Positions 16,698-27,709 of a stretch of 64,000 nt of DNA are shown in pieces. A model generated the notes under the pieces. That model had not been told where the DNA came from. It saw only the letters and a list, made by a program, of their open reading frames with translations, and searched no databases. How positions within the stretch are numbered: the stretch's first letter is position 1; each line of letters begins with the position of its first letter. The stretch is taken from positions 310,001-374,000 of the forward strand of contig CAWATW010000007.1 in the NCBI GenBank assembly GCA_963785075.1. Direction: 5' to 3'. The position numbers and the translations under genes are program-made. The DNA is from JAOUGY01 sp963785075 (lineage in GTDB: Bacteria > Actinomycetota > Acidimicrobiia > Spongiisociales > ZC4RG35).

Positions 16698-17861
16698 GTG
16701 TTCCCCCGGCATCAGCTTCGCCTGCTTCTGCTCTCCGTCGCTGTGGTCACGGTGAGCACACAGCCGGTGTTTCTCGTGGGAGCGGCCTTTTTTCAGATCG
16801 GGCCGGAGTTCGGGATCGGTCCGGTGGGCCTCGGTGCGCTCACTGCGGCGTTCTTCCTGGCATCATCGGTGTCATCGCCGTTTCTCGGTCGTTGGGTGCA
16901 GGCCGTCGGCTGGCGTCGGGCGATGCGCCTGAATCTGATCGTCTCCGGCTCGTTGATGGTCTCATGCGCCTGGCTGGCGTCGTCCGCCATGGCTCTCTCC
17001 GCGTTTCTCGTGGCCGGTGCGCTCGTCTACGGCATGTCGAATCCGGCCGCCAACCAGTCGCTCGCAACTCACACCGACCCGGCTCGGGCGGCCACCGTGT
17101 TCGGGCTCAAGCATGCCGGCATCCCATCGTCCACTCTGCTGGCCGGGCTCGCGGTTCCGGCGATCATCGTGCACTTCGGCTGGCGGGCGTCGTTCATGGT
17201 GTCCGGCCTGCTCGCATGGGCGGTGCTGTTCCTCATCCCGCGGACCGAGGCCCGAGCTCCGGAACAGTTCGCGGCGGCACCCATCCGCGGCCGGCCATTG
17301 GGTGGATCCGGACTTGCCGGACTCGCCCTGGCGGCGGCGCTCGGCGCGGTTGCCGCCTCCGCACTCGGGACGTATCTGGTGTCCGCGGCCGTCGACCTCG
17401 GTTTCACCGAGTCGGCGGCCGGAACCCTCCAGTTCGCAGGATCAGGTGCGTCGATCGCGGCAAGGGTGATGACGGGCGCCGTGTTCGACCGTCGGATGGC
17501 TGCGGGGTTCACCGGACTGATGCTGATGATGGGTCTCGGCTCGGTCGCCTTCTCGGTCCTGCCGATCACGATCGGGGCCTCTTTCGTGATGGTCGTGATC
17601 GTGGCCTATGCCACGGGTTGGGGGTGGCCAGGCCTCATGACCTACACGGTCGTGGACGCCGACCGGGCGGCGGCTGCGTCTTCATCGTCGATGGTCCAGG
17701 CCGGAGTGTTCGTCGGTGCCGGCGGTGGCCCGCTCGCGATCGGTTTTGCCGTCGAACAGTGGGGCTATGACGCGGCCTGGTTCCTGACGGCAGGGTCGTT
17801 GCTCGCCGCCACTGTCACCGTGCTGTGGACCTACCGGCGTGCCTACGCACGCGGTCCGTGA
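16698..17861 (+). CDS. MFS transporter
   Basis: 387 residues with about 12 predicted membrane helices. The loop after helix 2 reads GRWVQAVGWRRAMR, a form of the MFS motif A (GxLxDRxGRR). The segment NPAANQSLATHTDPARAATVFGLKHAGIP is like that of sugar- or cyanate-type MFS permeases that retain a helix-5 proline-glycine motif. It would exchange a small solute across the cytoplasmic membrane by proton or ion coupling. The GTG start is used. Its last 47 bases overlap the convergent gene at 17815. The substrate is not predictable. Confidence 0.85.
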   Translation: MFPRHQLRLLLLSVAVVTVSTQPVFLVGAAFFQIGPEFGIGPVGLGALTAAFFLASSVSSPFLGRWVQAVGWRRAMRLNLIVSGSLMVSCAWLASSAMALSAFLVAGALVYGMSNPAANQSLATHTDPARAATVFGLKHAGIPSSTLLAGLAVPAIIVHFGWRASFMVSGLLAWAVLFLIPRTEARAPEQFAAAPIRGRPLGGSGLAGLALAAALGAVAASALGTYLVSAAVDLGFTESAAGTLQFAGSGASIAARVMTGAVFDRRMAAGFTGLMLMMGLGSVAFSVLPITIGASFVMVVIVAYATGWGWPGLMTYTVVDADRAAAASSSSMVQAGVFVGAGGGPLAIGFAVEQWGYDAAWFLTAGSLLAATVTVLWTYRRAYARGP

Positions 17862-18993
17862 CCCAGCCCGGATCGAGGTCGACCACCCGGTCCACGATGT
17901 CAGCTCGGATCCCGAACGTGAAGTGCAGATCCGCCGGCGAGTTCACGGGACTACCCGGCAGGACGCGGGAGTCCCACGCGCATGCTGCAGCCACGATGTG
18001 TGTCAGAGCGGGGGCGTCGGCGGCTGGTAGTCCGTCGACGGGTTGCAGTCTGCGCACGGCCATCATCCGCGGAAGAGACCTCAGAGCCGCGTCGACGAAC
18101 TCGGAGTGGTCGGTCCCGGAGCACCGGTGATGCCCTTGGCTGACGACGGATGAGTGCGTCCAGGCAACTGCGTCGGCCAGCGCTCGGTCGCATCCGTGGA
18201 GGGCCCCGAGGGTCCGAACGGCGTCGGCCACCCGTTGCGTGTGTCCAGGCAGGGGACCCGACGACTCGCGCCGGACTATCCGCGCCTGCGCCTCGAGCAT
18301 GAGGGCGGTCCGATGGCCCCGGTAGCGTCCCAGGTACCACAAGCCGTAGACGAGGATCGCCACCGAGACCAGCACAGCAGTCCAGTCCGGACCCGGGACG
18401 ATGAACACGACGACGCCCAGCGCAACAGAGATGGCGACATCCCTCAGCTGGTCGGCCAGCCCGAGGTCCAGCTTGCCGAGCCGGTTGCCATACAGATATG
18501 CGGTCGATATCGCCACTGTCAGGTTGTTCAGCATCACGGCGAGCGCCGCGATGACGCACAGACCCACCGCGAAGTTGCGAACTCCTGGGAACTCCACCAG
18601 CTGTGAGTTCGCAACCATCACCGCGAGTGCGCCGTGCCAGAGGGCGAACACGCCGGCGTTGGAGATGGCATGCGAGGGTGATCGCTTGTGGGTCGCCCAG
18701 TCGATCAAGGTGACGACGATCGCCTGACCCAGCAGGAGCAGTGGAGCGGAACCGGGTGAAACGGAGAGCGCCGATACGACCACCACGGGGGTGCTCGGGT
18801 CGTACTCGACACGGCTGCCGCGGAGATTCGGCCACGACGTCAGCGCCGCGATGAGCAGCGTCAACACGATGGCGGCGGGCAGATCCTCACGCTGTGGCGC
18901 GCTCTGGCTCGCGGTGAGGCCCACCATTGTCACAAAGACGGCACCCCACACGAGTGCGAGGGCGCGTCGTCTCTGTCCCAATCCGGCCTGCAT
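17815..18993 (-). CDS. Membrane protein with degenerate HD-GYP-like domain
   Basis: 392 residues. About seven hydrophobic segments (15-225) form an N-terminal membrane module, including STPVVVVSALSV and NAGVFALWHGALAVMVAN. After a linker, residues about 245-350 resemble the start of an HD-GYP phosphodiesterase: GHTQRVADAVRTLGALHGCD is like HSxRVAxLA. The expected LLHDIGK is replaced by AWTHSSVV, so the HD pair is broken, and no GYP motif is seen. It may therefore bind rather than hydrolyse a cyclic dinucleotide, or signal otherwise. ATG 18993 was preferred over an upstream start at 19080, whose extra residues are basic and non-conserved in appearance. The C-terminus overlaps the convergent MFS gene. 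Confidence 0.62.
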   Translation of the reverse strand: MQAGLGQRRRALALVWGAVFVTMVGLTASQSAPQREDLPAAIVLTLLIAALTSWPNLRGSRVEYDPSTPVVVVSALSVSPGSAPLLLLGQAIVVTLIDWATHKRSPSHAISNAGVFALWHGALAVMVANSQLVEFPGVRNFAVGLCVIAALAVMLNNLTVAISTAYLYGNRLGKLDLGLADQLRDVAISVALGVVVFIVPGPDWTAVLVSVAILVYGLWYLGRYRGHRTALMLEAQARIVRRESSGPLPGHTQRVADAVRTLGALHGCDRALADAVAWTHSSVVSQGHHRCSGTDHSEFVDAALRSLPRMMAVRRLQPVDGLPAADAPALTHIVAAACAWDSRVLPGSPVNSPADLHFTFGIRADIVDRVVDLDPGWVTDRVRRHAGRSTAR

Positions 18994-19173
18994 GAGGCAG
19001 CAGCGTACCGCCCCGCGAGCGAGGTGGAACCGACGAATGAGAACCCGTCGAGGGGTTCGCGAAGAATCGAGGGTGATCAACCGATCCGGACGCCGCGCAT
19101 TGCGCTCCCCTTCTGCTGTCGCCGGACTCTGGTCCCGGCTCGGTACGGTGGCCGCGCCGATGTTACCGGCAGC

Positions 19174-19854
19174 TCAGAAGGGCACTCCCACCGCATCGCA
19201 GAGGAATCGCATGAAGGGGGAGGCCTTCTCGAACCTGTCGACGATCTGATCGAGGAATGAATCGCCGGTGATCTCCGCCTCGGCGAGGCGGCACGAGGCG
19301 ATGAAGTCCTTGCGTTTCAGGTCGTCGATCCACGGGTGATCGGCCGCGTAACCCTTCGGAGGTCTTTGCAGCGTGTCGCCTGCGAGCTGCCACCGATCGC
19401 GGAACGCCTTGCCGTGGGCGGCCCGCTTCCAGTCTGCCTGGCGTTCGTCGATTGCCGCTCGGATGTCGTACGCAACGCGGGTCTCCGGTCTCCACAACCC
19501 GACCCCTGCGAACGACTCTCCGGGCTGGAGGTGGATGTAATAGCCGGGGGCATGCGCATCGTTGCCCAGTTCGTGACGGAACTGCATGCCGGTGTTGAGC
19601 TTGAAGGGGGACTTGTCCTTGGAGAAGCGGGTATCTCGATGGATCCGGAAGAGCGATCCTCCTACAACCCTGGCGTCCGCCGTGAAATGTGGGCTGATCG
19701 CAGCCAGTTGCGCGGCGAAGGCGCGAATGAACTCGAGGGCCGGCTCCTGGACTTCGTCGACATAGCGCACCTTGTTGGCGGCGAACCACTCGCGGTCGTT
19801 GTGCTCGGCGAGATCCTCGAGAAAGTCGAACAGGGAAGTTGAAATCGTGGCCAT
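19174..19854 (-). CDS. DUF2461 (TIGR02453) family protein
   Basis: 226 residues. The family is recognisable from LFDFLEDLAEHNDREWFAANK at the N-terminus. RIHRDTRFSKDKSPFKLNTGMQFRH follows in the middle, then GYYIHLQPGESFAGVGLWRPE, and a C-terminal DDLKRKDFIASCRL. It is a soluble protein, and family function is unknown. I chose ATG 19854 because the conserved block begins about eight residues later. It is divergent from the Ddn-like gene at 19905 with a gap of about 50 bases. Confidence 0.85.
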   Translation of the reverse strand: MATISTSLFDFLEDLAEHNDREWFAANKVRYVDEVQEPALEFIRAFAAQLAAISPHFTADARVVGGSLFRIHRDTRFSKDKSPFKLNTGMQFRHELGNDAHAPGYYIHLQPGESFAGVGLWRPETRVAYDIRAAIDERQADWKRAAHGKAFRDRWQLAGDTLQRPPKGYAADHPWIDDLKRKDFIASCRLAEAEITGDSFLDQIVDRFEKASPFMRFLCDAVGVPF

Positions 19855-19904
19855 GGGCAACCCTATCCCGAGCCTGGTCGGAGGTGCCGGGTGACAGGGC
19901 GGCA

Positions 19905-20303
19905 ATGAGTCACGAGAATGGACAGGTGCCGTTTCCCAAGGCCCTCGCCAAGTTCAACAAGGTGTTCACGAACCGCGTGATGATCAGGTTGTCCGGTCGA
20001 CCGCCGTTCGGCGCCATCCGCCACACGGGACGGGTGTCGGGGAGTGAGCACCGGATTCCGATCAACGTGTTTCCTGCCGGCGACGACTTCGTGTTTGCGC
20101 TCACCTACGGGCCCGACGCCGACTGGGTGAAGAACGTGATGCACGCCGGCGGCGTGGTCCTCGAGTACGCCGGCGACGACATCCCGCTCGTCCAGCCGCG
20201 AATGATCCCCCGGTCCGAGGCCAAGTCGTTCATGCCCGTGGCGGTCCGCATCATGCTCCGGCTACTGCGCGTCGATCGGTTCCTGCGCCTGCAGCGTGGC
20301 TGA
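19905..20303 (+). CDS. Ddn-like (F420-type nitroreductase family) protein
   Basis: 132 residues. The fold family (DUF385, split-barrel, deazaflavin-dependent nitroreductase) is suggested by LSGRPPFGAIRHTGRVSGSEHRIPINVFPAGDDFVFAL, the PVNVHxxGDxxxV-like element, and YGPDADWVKNVMHAGGV, which matches the family WLRNLxAxG segment. A C-terminal helix (VRIMLRLLRVDRFLRL) is hydrophobic and basic, possibly peripheral at the membrane. Known relatives use F420H2 to reduce quinones or nitro compounds. The cofactor assignment is by family, not shown here. Confidence 0.8.
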   Translation: MSHENGQVPFPKALAKFNKVFTNRVMIRLSGRPPFGAIRHTGRVSGSEHRIPINVFPAGDDFVFALTYGPDADWVKNVMHAGGVVLEYAGDDIPLVQPRMIPRSEAKSFMPVAVRIMLRLLRVDRFLRLQRG

Positions 20304-20491
20304 CAAGACGTCGGTCCGCGAGCCGCCCGCTTCCCCGAGGTCGAGCGTCGGATCCCAGACTTCGTCGGCGCCGAGGCTCGGCGGAGTGCCTCGCATCGGC
20401 CGAGGAGGGAGCATCCCGATCCTGGCGAAGCTGCCCCTGCGACTGAAGGCGCGGAAGCGCACCGCCCGGTGAGCTGCATTAGCCTCGATCC

Positions 20492-21301
20492 GTGCCTCCG
20501 ATTCCCCGCTGGTTAGCCGTCTCGTGGATCAGTGCGGGCATCGTGGGCTTGGTCTCGGCGCTCCTCGTGGGGTGGCTCGGCGCCGGATTCATCGGTTCGA
20601 CCGCCGACTACGGGCTCGAGGTGCTCGGGGTGACTCGAGACCTACTTGCAACGGCCGGCGAGACCGCGGCCACGATCGACGAGATCGCCGGGGAAGCAGC
20701 GGATGGCCTTGCCACCGTCGAAGGGTCGGTGGCGACCGGGGCAGGTACGCTGTCCGACGTCGCCGGCCTGGCCGACGAGCTGGGGACCGTGGTCACGTCG
20801 GACATCCCCGAGAGTCTGGATGCCCTCCGGGCCACCATGCCCCAGGTGATCGCGACTGCAGGCGTGATCGATGGCGTGATGCGCACGCTCCGATTCGTCG
20901 GTGTCGACTACGACCCGGACGCTCCCCTCGACGATTCGCTCCGGGCCGTGGACACCCAACTCGCCGTCATTCCCGGAGAGCTTCGTGCCCAGGCCGCCGA
21001 CTTCGAAGCAGCCGCCGCCGGGATATCGGCCTTTGCGGGTTCGAGCGTCGACATTGCTCGAGAGCTCGGTGCGATCCGCTCGACGCTGGAGGAATCGACC
21101 TCGATCCTGGCCGAGTACGACGCCACGGTCCGGCGCGGCACGAAGGTGCTCGATGACCTGGAGGCGCAACTCGATGGTCAGATCGGGTTCGCCCGCACGG
21201 TCACGCTCGTGCTCGGTGTGGCGCTCGCAGTCGGCCAGACGGTGCCGATCGCAGCGGGGTGGTGGGCCCTCCGCAGTGGATCGCCGACACCGGATCTCTG
21301 A
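20492..21301 (+). CDS. Two-helix membrane protein with long coiled-coil-like middle
   Basis: 269 residues. A first membrane helix (ISAGIVGLVSALLVGWLGAGFI, about 13-34) and a last one (ARTVTLVLGVALAVGQTVPIAAGWW, about 234-258) flank an Ala-, Asp- and Thr-rich helical region. That region carries repeated hydrophobic spacing (ATAGETAATIDEIAGEAADGL, VEGSVATGAGTLSDVAGLADEL). The layout resembles sensory or MCP-like ectodomains but no signalling domain follows. It starts with GTG. No family is recognised. The preceding 190 bases show nothing I can support. Confidence 0.68.
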   Translation: MPPIPRWLAVSWISAGIVGLVSALLVGWLGAGFIGSTADYGLEVLGVTRDLLATAGETAATIDEIAGEAADGLATVEGSVATGAGTLSDVAGLADELGTVVTSDIPESLDALRATMPQVIATAGVIDGVMRTLRFVGVDYDPDAPLDDSLRAVDTQLAVIPGELRAQAADFEAAAAGISAFAGSSVDIARELGAIRSTLEESTSILAEYDATVRRGTKVLDDLEAQLDGQIGFARTVTLVLGVALAVGQTVPIAAGWWALRSGSPTPDL

Positions 21302-21314
21302 CGGTCCCGGCTAC

Positions 21315-21345
21315 CGAGCGAATGAAAAGTACGGACATTTGCTCG
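21315..21345. terminator. Hairpin between membrane protein and rhodanese genes
   Basis: CGAGCGAATG (21315-21324) pairs with CATTTGCTCG (21336-21345), ten pairs with one G-T, loop of 11 bases. It ends 17 bases before the rhodanese ATG. It may terminate the preceding gene or act in the rhodanese leader. Confidence 0.35.
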
Positions 21346-21361
21346 CTACGATGCTCCGATC

Positions 21362-21691
21362 ATGTTCTTTCGAAACAAGACTTCAATCGACGTCGAGGGT
21401 GCCAGCCGGCTCCAGGACGACGGGGCGATGATGCTCGACGTTCGCACCAAGGGTGAGTTTCGCGGAGGGCACGTTCCGGGTGCCACCCATGTTTCCCTCG
21501 AGTCATTGCCGCAGCGGAAGGACTGGATCGGTCGGCATGCCCAGGACCGCACCATCCTGGTGATTTGCCGATCAGGAAACCGCTCCGCCGGAGCAACCCG
21601 CCAGCTTCGAGCGGCCGGCCTCGATGCGCTCAACGTCAAAGGGGGCATACTGGCGTGGCAGCGCAAGGGGCTTCCCGTCCGCAAGAAGTGA
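21362..21691 (+). CDS. Single-domain rhodanese
   Basis: 109 residues, one rhodanese domain. LDVRTKGEFRGGHVPGATHVSL is the N-terminal signature, the active-site loop is CRSGNRSAGATRQL with the catalytic Cys, and GGILAWQRKGLPV is the C-terminal signature. It transfers sulfane sulfur to an acceptor such as cyanide or a thiol, in the cytoplasm. The loop size (CRSGNR) is that of sulfurtransferases rather than Cdc25-type phosphatases. Confidence 0.92.
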   Translation: MFFRNKTSIDVEGASRLQDDGAMMLDVRTKGEFRGGHVPGATHVSLESLPQRKDWIGRHAQDRTILVICRSGNRSAGATRQLRAAGLDALNVKGGILAWQRKGLPVRKK

Positions 21692-21800
21692 CGCTCGCAG
21701 ACGGGTGACCCCACCCATCCGGGCCTAGATCGTCGGCCGGCTCCGCCGTCGCCCACCCGTTTCTTCACGCTTGGCGCGCCCGGGCTTGTACGCTCGTGTC

Positions 21801-23660
21801 ATGGCTCGCCCATTCACCTCCGACGATCGCTGGCTGTTCAACAATGGAACACACGACCGGTTGCATGAGGTGCTGGGTGCCCATCATGACGGCGACGACA
21901 CGGTCTTTCGGGTCTGGGCGCCCAATGCGGCGAAGGTCGCCGTCATAGGCGACTTCAACGGATGGAACCCCGAGGCCCACCCGATGCATCCGTCAGAATC
22001 GGGGGTCTGGGAGACGACCATCGCAGGCGCTCATCCGGGGCAGACCTACAAGTATGCCATCGGCACCGGCGGCGGTCAGCTCCTCGAGAAGTCCGACCCG
22101 TTCGCCACCCATGCCGAGACGCCGCCGAACACGGCGTCGGTCATCTGGGATCTGGACTACGAGTGGCAGGACTCCGAGTGGATGTCGGGACGGCACCGCA
22201 ACAACGGTCCCGATGCACCGATATCGATCTACGAATGCCATCTCGGCTCGTGGTCCCGCCAGCACTCGATGAACTACCGGGACCTGGCTCGTGGCCTGGC
22301 GGAGCATCTGGTTCGAACCGGATTCACGCACATCGAGCTGCTGCCCATCATGGAGTTCCCATTCGACGGCTCCTGGGGGTATCAGTCGCTCGGCTATTTC
22401 GCTCCCACCTCCCGGTTTGGAACGCCCCAGGACTTCATGGCGTTCGTCGACACGATGCACGAGCACGGCATCGGCGTGATCCTCGACTGGGTGCCGTCGC
22501 ACTTCGCGGTCGACGGGCATGGTCTCGCCTACTTCGACGGCACGCATCTTTTCGAGCACGCCGATCCGCGCCAGGGATACCACCCGGACTGGGGCTCGTA
22601 CATCTTCAACTACGCCCGCAACGAGGTGCGCGCCTTTCTCGTCAGCTCGGCGCACGCGTGGCTCGACCGGTATCACATCGATGGTCTGCGGGTCGACGCC
22701 GTGGCGTCGATGCTGTATCTCGACTACTCCCGGCGGGAAGGCGAGTGGATCCCGAACCGCTACGGGGGTCGCGAGAACCTGGAGGCGGTCGAGTTCCTCC
22801 GTCAGCTCAACGCCTCGGTGTACGGCCGGTTCCCAGATGTCCAGATGATCGCCGAGGAGTCGACTGCGTGGCCGTCGGTGACCCGGCCGACCGACACGGG
22901 CGGACTCGGGTTCGGGTTCAAGTGGGACATGGGGTGGATGAACGACACCCTCCGATACTTCTCTCTCGACCCGATCTACCGAGGATTCGAAGACAGTCAT
23001 CGGTTGCTCACATTCCGTGGCATCTACGCGTTCACCGAGAACTACCTGCTGGCCCTGTCCCACGACGAGGTGGTACACGGCAAGCGCTCGATACTCGCAA
23101 AGAACCCGGGGGACGAGTGGCGACGCTTCGCCGGTCTGAGGGCGTTGCTCGGATACCAATGGAGTCTCCCGGGGAAGAAGCTCGTTTTCATGGGCACCGA
23201 GTTGGCGGATCCATACGAGTGGAACCACGAGGGTGAGCTTCCGTTCTACCTCTTGGACTATCCGATTCATCGAGGTGTGATGGATTGGGTTTCCGAGCTC
23301 AACCGGGTGTATCGGTCGACCCCGGCGTTGCACGTCGACGACATCCGACCCCAGGGATTCCAGTGGATCGAGGCGAACGACGTCTCCCGGTCGACGTTGG
23401 CGTTCCTCCGCTCCACAGAAGGCCATCCCCCGGTTCTGGTCATCTGCAACTTCACACCGGAGGTGTGGCACGACTACGTGATCGGCGCACCGGTTGGGGG
23501 GCATTGGAAGGTGCTGGCTTGTTCGGACGCCGCCATCTTCGGCGGCTCGGGGCTCATCGGCGAAGGGTACGACGCCGTGCCCGAGGGAACGCACGGCATG
23601 AGCCACTCGATCGGGCTGCCGGTGCCACCGATGTCTGTCACCTTGTTGCAGCCCGCCTGA
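21801..23660 (+). CDS. glgB: 1,4-alpha-glucan branching enzyme
   Basis: 619 residues. The N-terminal CBM48 module (about 25-115) has DTVFRVWAPNAAKVAVIGDFNGW. The GH13 barrel follows: ISIYECHLGSW, ELLPIMEFPFDGSWGYQSLGYFAPTSRFG, region I GVILDWVPSHFAVD, region II GLRVDAVASMLYLDYSR (nucleophile Asp), region III MIAEESTAW (acid/base Glu), region IV LALSHDEVVHGK. The TSRFG and LYLDYSR elements are GlgB-specific. It makes alpha-1,6 branches in glycogen. ATG 21801 was used, because ten residues upstream of it look unlike the family. It is followed by glgC on the same strand, 91 bases on. Confidence 0.96.
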   Translation: MARPFTSDDRWLFNNGTHDRLHEVLGAHHDGDDTVFRVWAPNAAKVAVIGDFNGWNPEAHPMHPSESGVWETTIAGAHPGQTYKYAIGTGGGQLLEKSDPFATHAETPPNTASVIWDLDYEWQDSEWMSGRHRNNGPDAPISIYECHLGSWSRQHSMNYRDLARGLAEHLVRTGFTHIELLPIMEFPFDGSWGYQSLGYFAPTSRFGTPQDFMAFVDTMHEHGIGVILDWVPSHFAVDGHGLAYFDGTHLFEHADPRQGYHPDWGSYIFNYARNEVRAFLVSSAHAWLDRYHIDGLRVDAVASMLYLDYSRREGEWIPNRYGGRENLEAVEFLRQLNASVYGRFPDVQMIAEESTAWPSVTRPTDTGGLGFGFKWDMGWMNDTLRYFSLDPIYRGFEDSHRLLTFRGIYAFTENYLLALSHDEVVHGKRSILAKNPGDEWRRFAGLRALLGYQWSLPGKKLVFMGTELADPYEWNHEGELPFYLLDYPIHRGVMDWVSELNRVYRSTPALHVDDIRPQGFQWIEANDVSRSTLAFLRSTEGHPPVLVICNFTPEVWHDYVIGAPVGGHWKVLACSDAAIFGGSGLIGEGYDAVPEGTHGMSHSIGLPVPPMSVTLLQPA

Positions 23661-23751
23661 GCATCTCGGGCGGAAACGTCGGGTTCGGTCAATGGGGCGG
23701 AGCCCGGCTGGCTAGGTTGGAGATTGCGCGTCAGCCAGGAGGTTTCACGAC

Positions 23752-24996
23752 ATGGTCGCAAGCACCCTTCCTCGAGATGTTCTCGGGATGGTGCTCGCCG
23801 GAGGGGAAGGAAAGCGGCTGATGCCGCTCACTCGCGACCGGGCCAAGCCGGCCGTCCCTTTCGGCGGTCACTATCGGTTGATCGACTTCGCACTGTCGAA
23901 CCTCGTGAACGGCGGCTACCGCAAGATCGTGGTGCTCACGCAGTACAAGAGTCACAGCCTCAACGTCCACCTGGCCCGCACCTGGCGGATGTCGACGCTG
24001 CTGGGCAACTACATCACATCGGTGCCCGCACAGATGCGCATGGGCAAGCGTTGGTTTCTGGGATCGGCGGATGCCCTGTTGCAGAACATCAACATCATCG
24101 AAGACGAGCAGCCTTCCTACATCTTCGTCTTCGGCGCCGATCACATCTACCGAATGGATCCGCGCCAGATGCTGGAACATCACCTGTCCACCGGTGCCGG
24201 TGTGACTGTCGCAGGGATTCGTGTCCCACTCGAGGAGACGCCGTCGTTCGGTGTGATCGAACGGGGATCCACCACGAAGATCGAACGATTCCGTGAGAAA
24301 CCCTTGGACGCCAAGCCGACTCCCGACGATCCGCTGTCCGCACTCGTGTCGATGGGCAACTACATCTTCACCACCGACGTGCTGCTGGACCTGCTGCACC
24401 GTGACTCGTTGAAGGACGATTCCCGCCACGACGTGGGTGGCGATCTGATCCCGGCGTTGGTCGACGACGGCCAGGCTCACGTGTACGACTTCACCGGGAA
24501 CGAGGTTCCTGGGGTGACCGACCGTGAGCACGCCTATTGGCGCGACGTCGGAACGCTCGACTCGTATTTCGAAGCACACATGGATCTGGTTTCGGTCGAC
24601 CCGGTCTTCAACCTCTACAACGACGACTGGCCGATCTACACGAGTTCGTACACCGCGCCGCCGGCAAAGGTTGTTGCCGTGGCCGAGTACGGAGCGGGGG
24701 ACGTCGCCGACTCGCTCCTCTCGAACGGAGTCGTGATCTCGGGCGGGTTCGTGCGCCACTCGGTCCTCTCTCCCTGGGTGAGGGTCGAGCCAGGGGCGGT
24801 GGTGGAGAACTGCGTGGTGCTGGAGAACGTCACCATCGGCGCAGGTGCCCGGGTCCGCAACGCCATCCTCGACAAGAACGTTGTGGTGGCGCCGGGCGCC
24901 TCCCTCGGATACGACCCCGAGGCGGATGCCCAGCGCCACCTGGAAGCCTCGGACAAGGGCATCTTGGCGGTGCCGAAGAGCCATCGCCTGGATTGA
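23752..24996 (+). CDS. glgC: Glucose-1-phosphate adenylyltransferase
   Basis: 414 residues. The nucleotidyltransferase signature GMVLAGGEGKRLMPLTRDRAKPAVPFGG is followed by YRLIDFALSNLVNGGYRKIVVLTQYKSHSL. GADHIYRMD supplies a catalytic Asp, and IERFREKP and HDVGGDLIPALV are also family motifs. A C-terminal left-handed beta-helix begins near residue 300 (SNGVVISGGFVRHSVL, then VLENVTIGAGARVRNAI). It makes ADP-glucose, the donor for glycogen synthesis. A strong AGGAGG box lies about 10 bases upstream of the ATG. It is convergent with glgX; no glgA is present in the window. Confidence 0.96.
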   Translation: MVASTLPRDVLGMVLAGGEGKRLMPLTRDRAKPAVPFGGHYRLIDFALSNLVNGGYRKIVVLTQYKSHSLNVHLARTWRMSTLLGNYITSVPAQMRMGKRWFLGSADALLQNINIIEDEQPSYIFVFGADHIYRMDPRQMLEHHLSTGAGVTVAGIRVPLEETPSFGVIERGSTTKIERFREKPLDAKPTPDDPLSALVSMGNYIFTTDVLLDLLHRDSLKDDSRHDVGGDLIPALVDDGQAHVYDFTGNEVPGVTDREHAYWRDVGTLDSYFEAHMDLVSVDPVFNLYNDDWPIYTSSYTAPPAKVVAVAEYGAGDVADSLLSNGVVISGGFVRHSVLSPWVRVEPGAVVENCVVLENVTIGAGARVRNAILDKNVVVAPGASLGYDPEADAQRHLEASDKGILAVPKSHRLD

Positions 24997-25005
24997 CGGT
25001 CGGAC

Positions 25006-25043
25006 ATGGCCGGGTGCGCCATGGTCCCAAGTCCACCGGCCAT
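25006..25043. terminator. Candidate terminator between glgC and glgX
   Basis: ATGGCCGG (25006-25013) pairs with CCGGCCAT (25036-25043) across a 22-base loop, in the 79-base gap between the convergent glgC and glgX stops. The loop is long and no T-run follows, so this is tentative. Confidence 0.35.
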
Positions 25044-25075
25044 CGCGGCGACGATTCACCGGAAGGATCGAGCGC

Positions 25076-27142
<2,067 letters not shown>

Positions 27143-27352
27143 GATGGCACGGGTTGGGCCGTCGTCATCCAGCAGACCGGCCGGAGCCGACGCGGGCCCC
27201 GGATCGATCCGACGTCTACGACGCCGTTCCGAGCCGGGCCATCCCCAAGTCGATCATCGGCAGCGCCGACAAGGGAGAGCGTCGACCCGATCAGCGAACT
27301 GATCCACGGTCGGGCGCCGCATTGCCGCACCCGGACGTTGTCGGCGATCCCC
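27143..27352. other. Gap upstream of glgX with no supported gene
   Basis: About 210 bases between the glgX start and the stop of the small gene at 27353. Open frames here are GC-driven and overlap glgX without family character. It presumably holds the glgX promoter; I see no clear repeat or hairpin. Confidence 0.4.
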
Positions 27353-27577
27353 CTAGCCCAGCGTCAGCTCCTGCACGGTCTCCAAGTGCGCCTGTTGCAG
27401 CGCACGGGCGAGGGTCCTCTGAAAGGTCTCCAGACGACGCCTCGCACCCTCCGGGGTCACTTCGGTCCGAGATGCCCCGGAAACGTCGCGTTCGAGACGC
27501 CGAAGCGTGGCGGCCACACCGTTCAGCAGATCTCTCGATCTGTCGACCTCGAATGCGAGTTGGGTGACCGTTGCCAT
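27353..27577 (-). CDS. Small helical protein of unknown function
   Basis: 74 residues, mainly alpha-helical and Arg/Glu-rich (LLNGVAATLRRLERDV, then ARRRLETFQRTLARALQQAHLETVQEL). The ATG at 27577 has a GGGGG-containing purine box about 8 bases upstream, which marks it as a real start. The helices could form a small coiled coil. No motif or family is recognised. It is co-oriented with glgX and the transglycosylase-like gene at 27710. Confidence 0.55.
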   Translation of the reverse strand: MATVTQLAFEVDRSRDLLNGVAATLRRLERDVSGASRTEVTPEGARRRLETFQRTLARALQQAHLETVQELTLG

Positions 27578-27709
27578 GTGAAACCCCCTGTGATCTAGCT
27601 GCTCTGAGCATGCAAGACCGGTGTTACACCAGGGTTTCGACCCCGAGAACAGTCGTGCCTCTCGCGGAGGGGGCCGCCGAGCGGCCAACGGCGACGCCGG
27701 GCCGAGGCC

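Noticed and set aside
21993..23606. Long minus-strand open frame across the branching-enzyme gene
   Set aside because: The plus strand has all GH13 regions of GlgB. The antisense frame lacks any recognisable domain.
27614..27634. Short palindrome GGTGTTACACC upstream of the small gene at 27353
   Set aside because: It is only 11 bases long and could occur by chance; no further evidence supports an operator.
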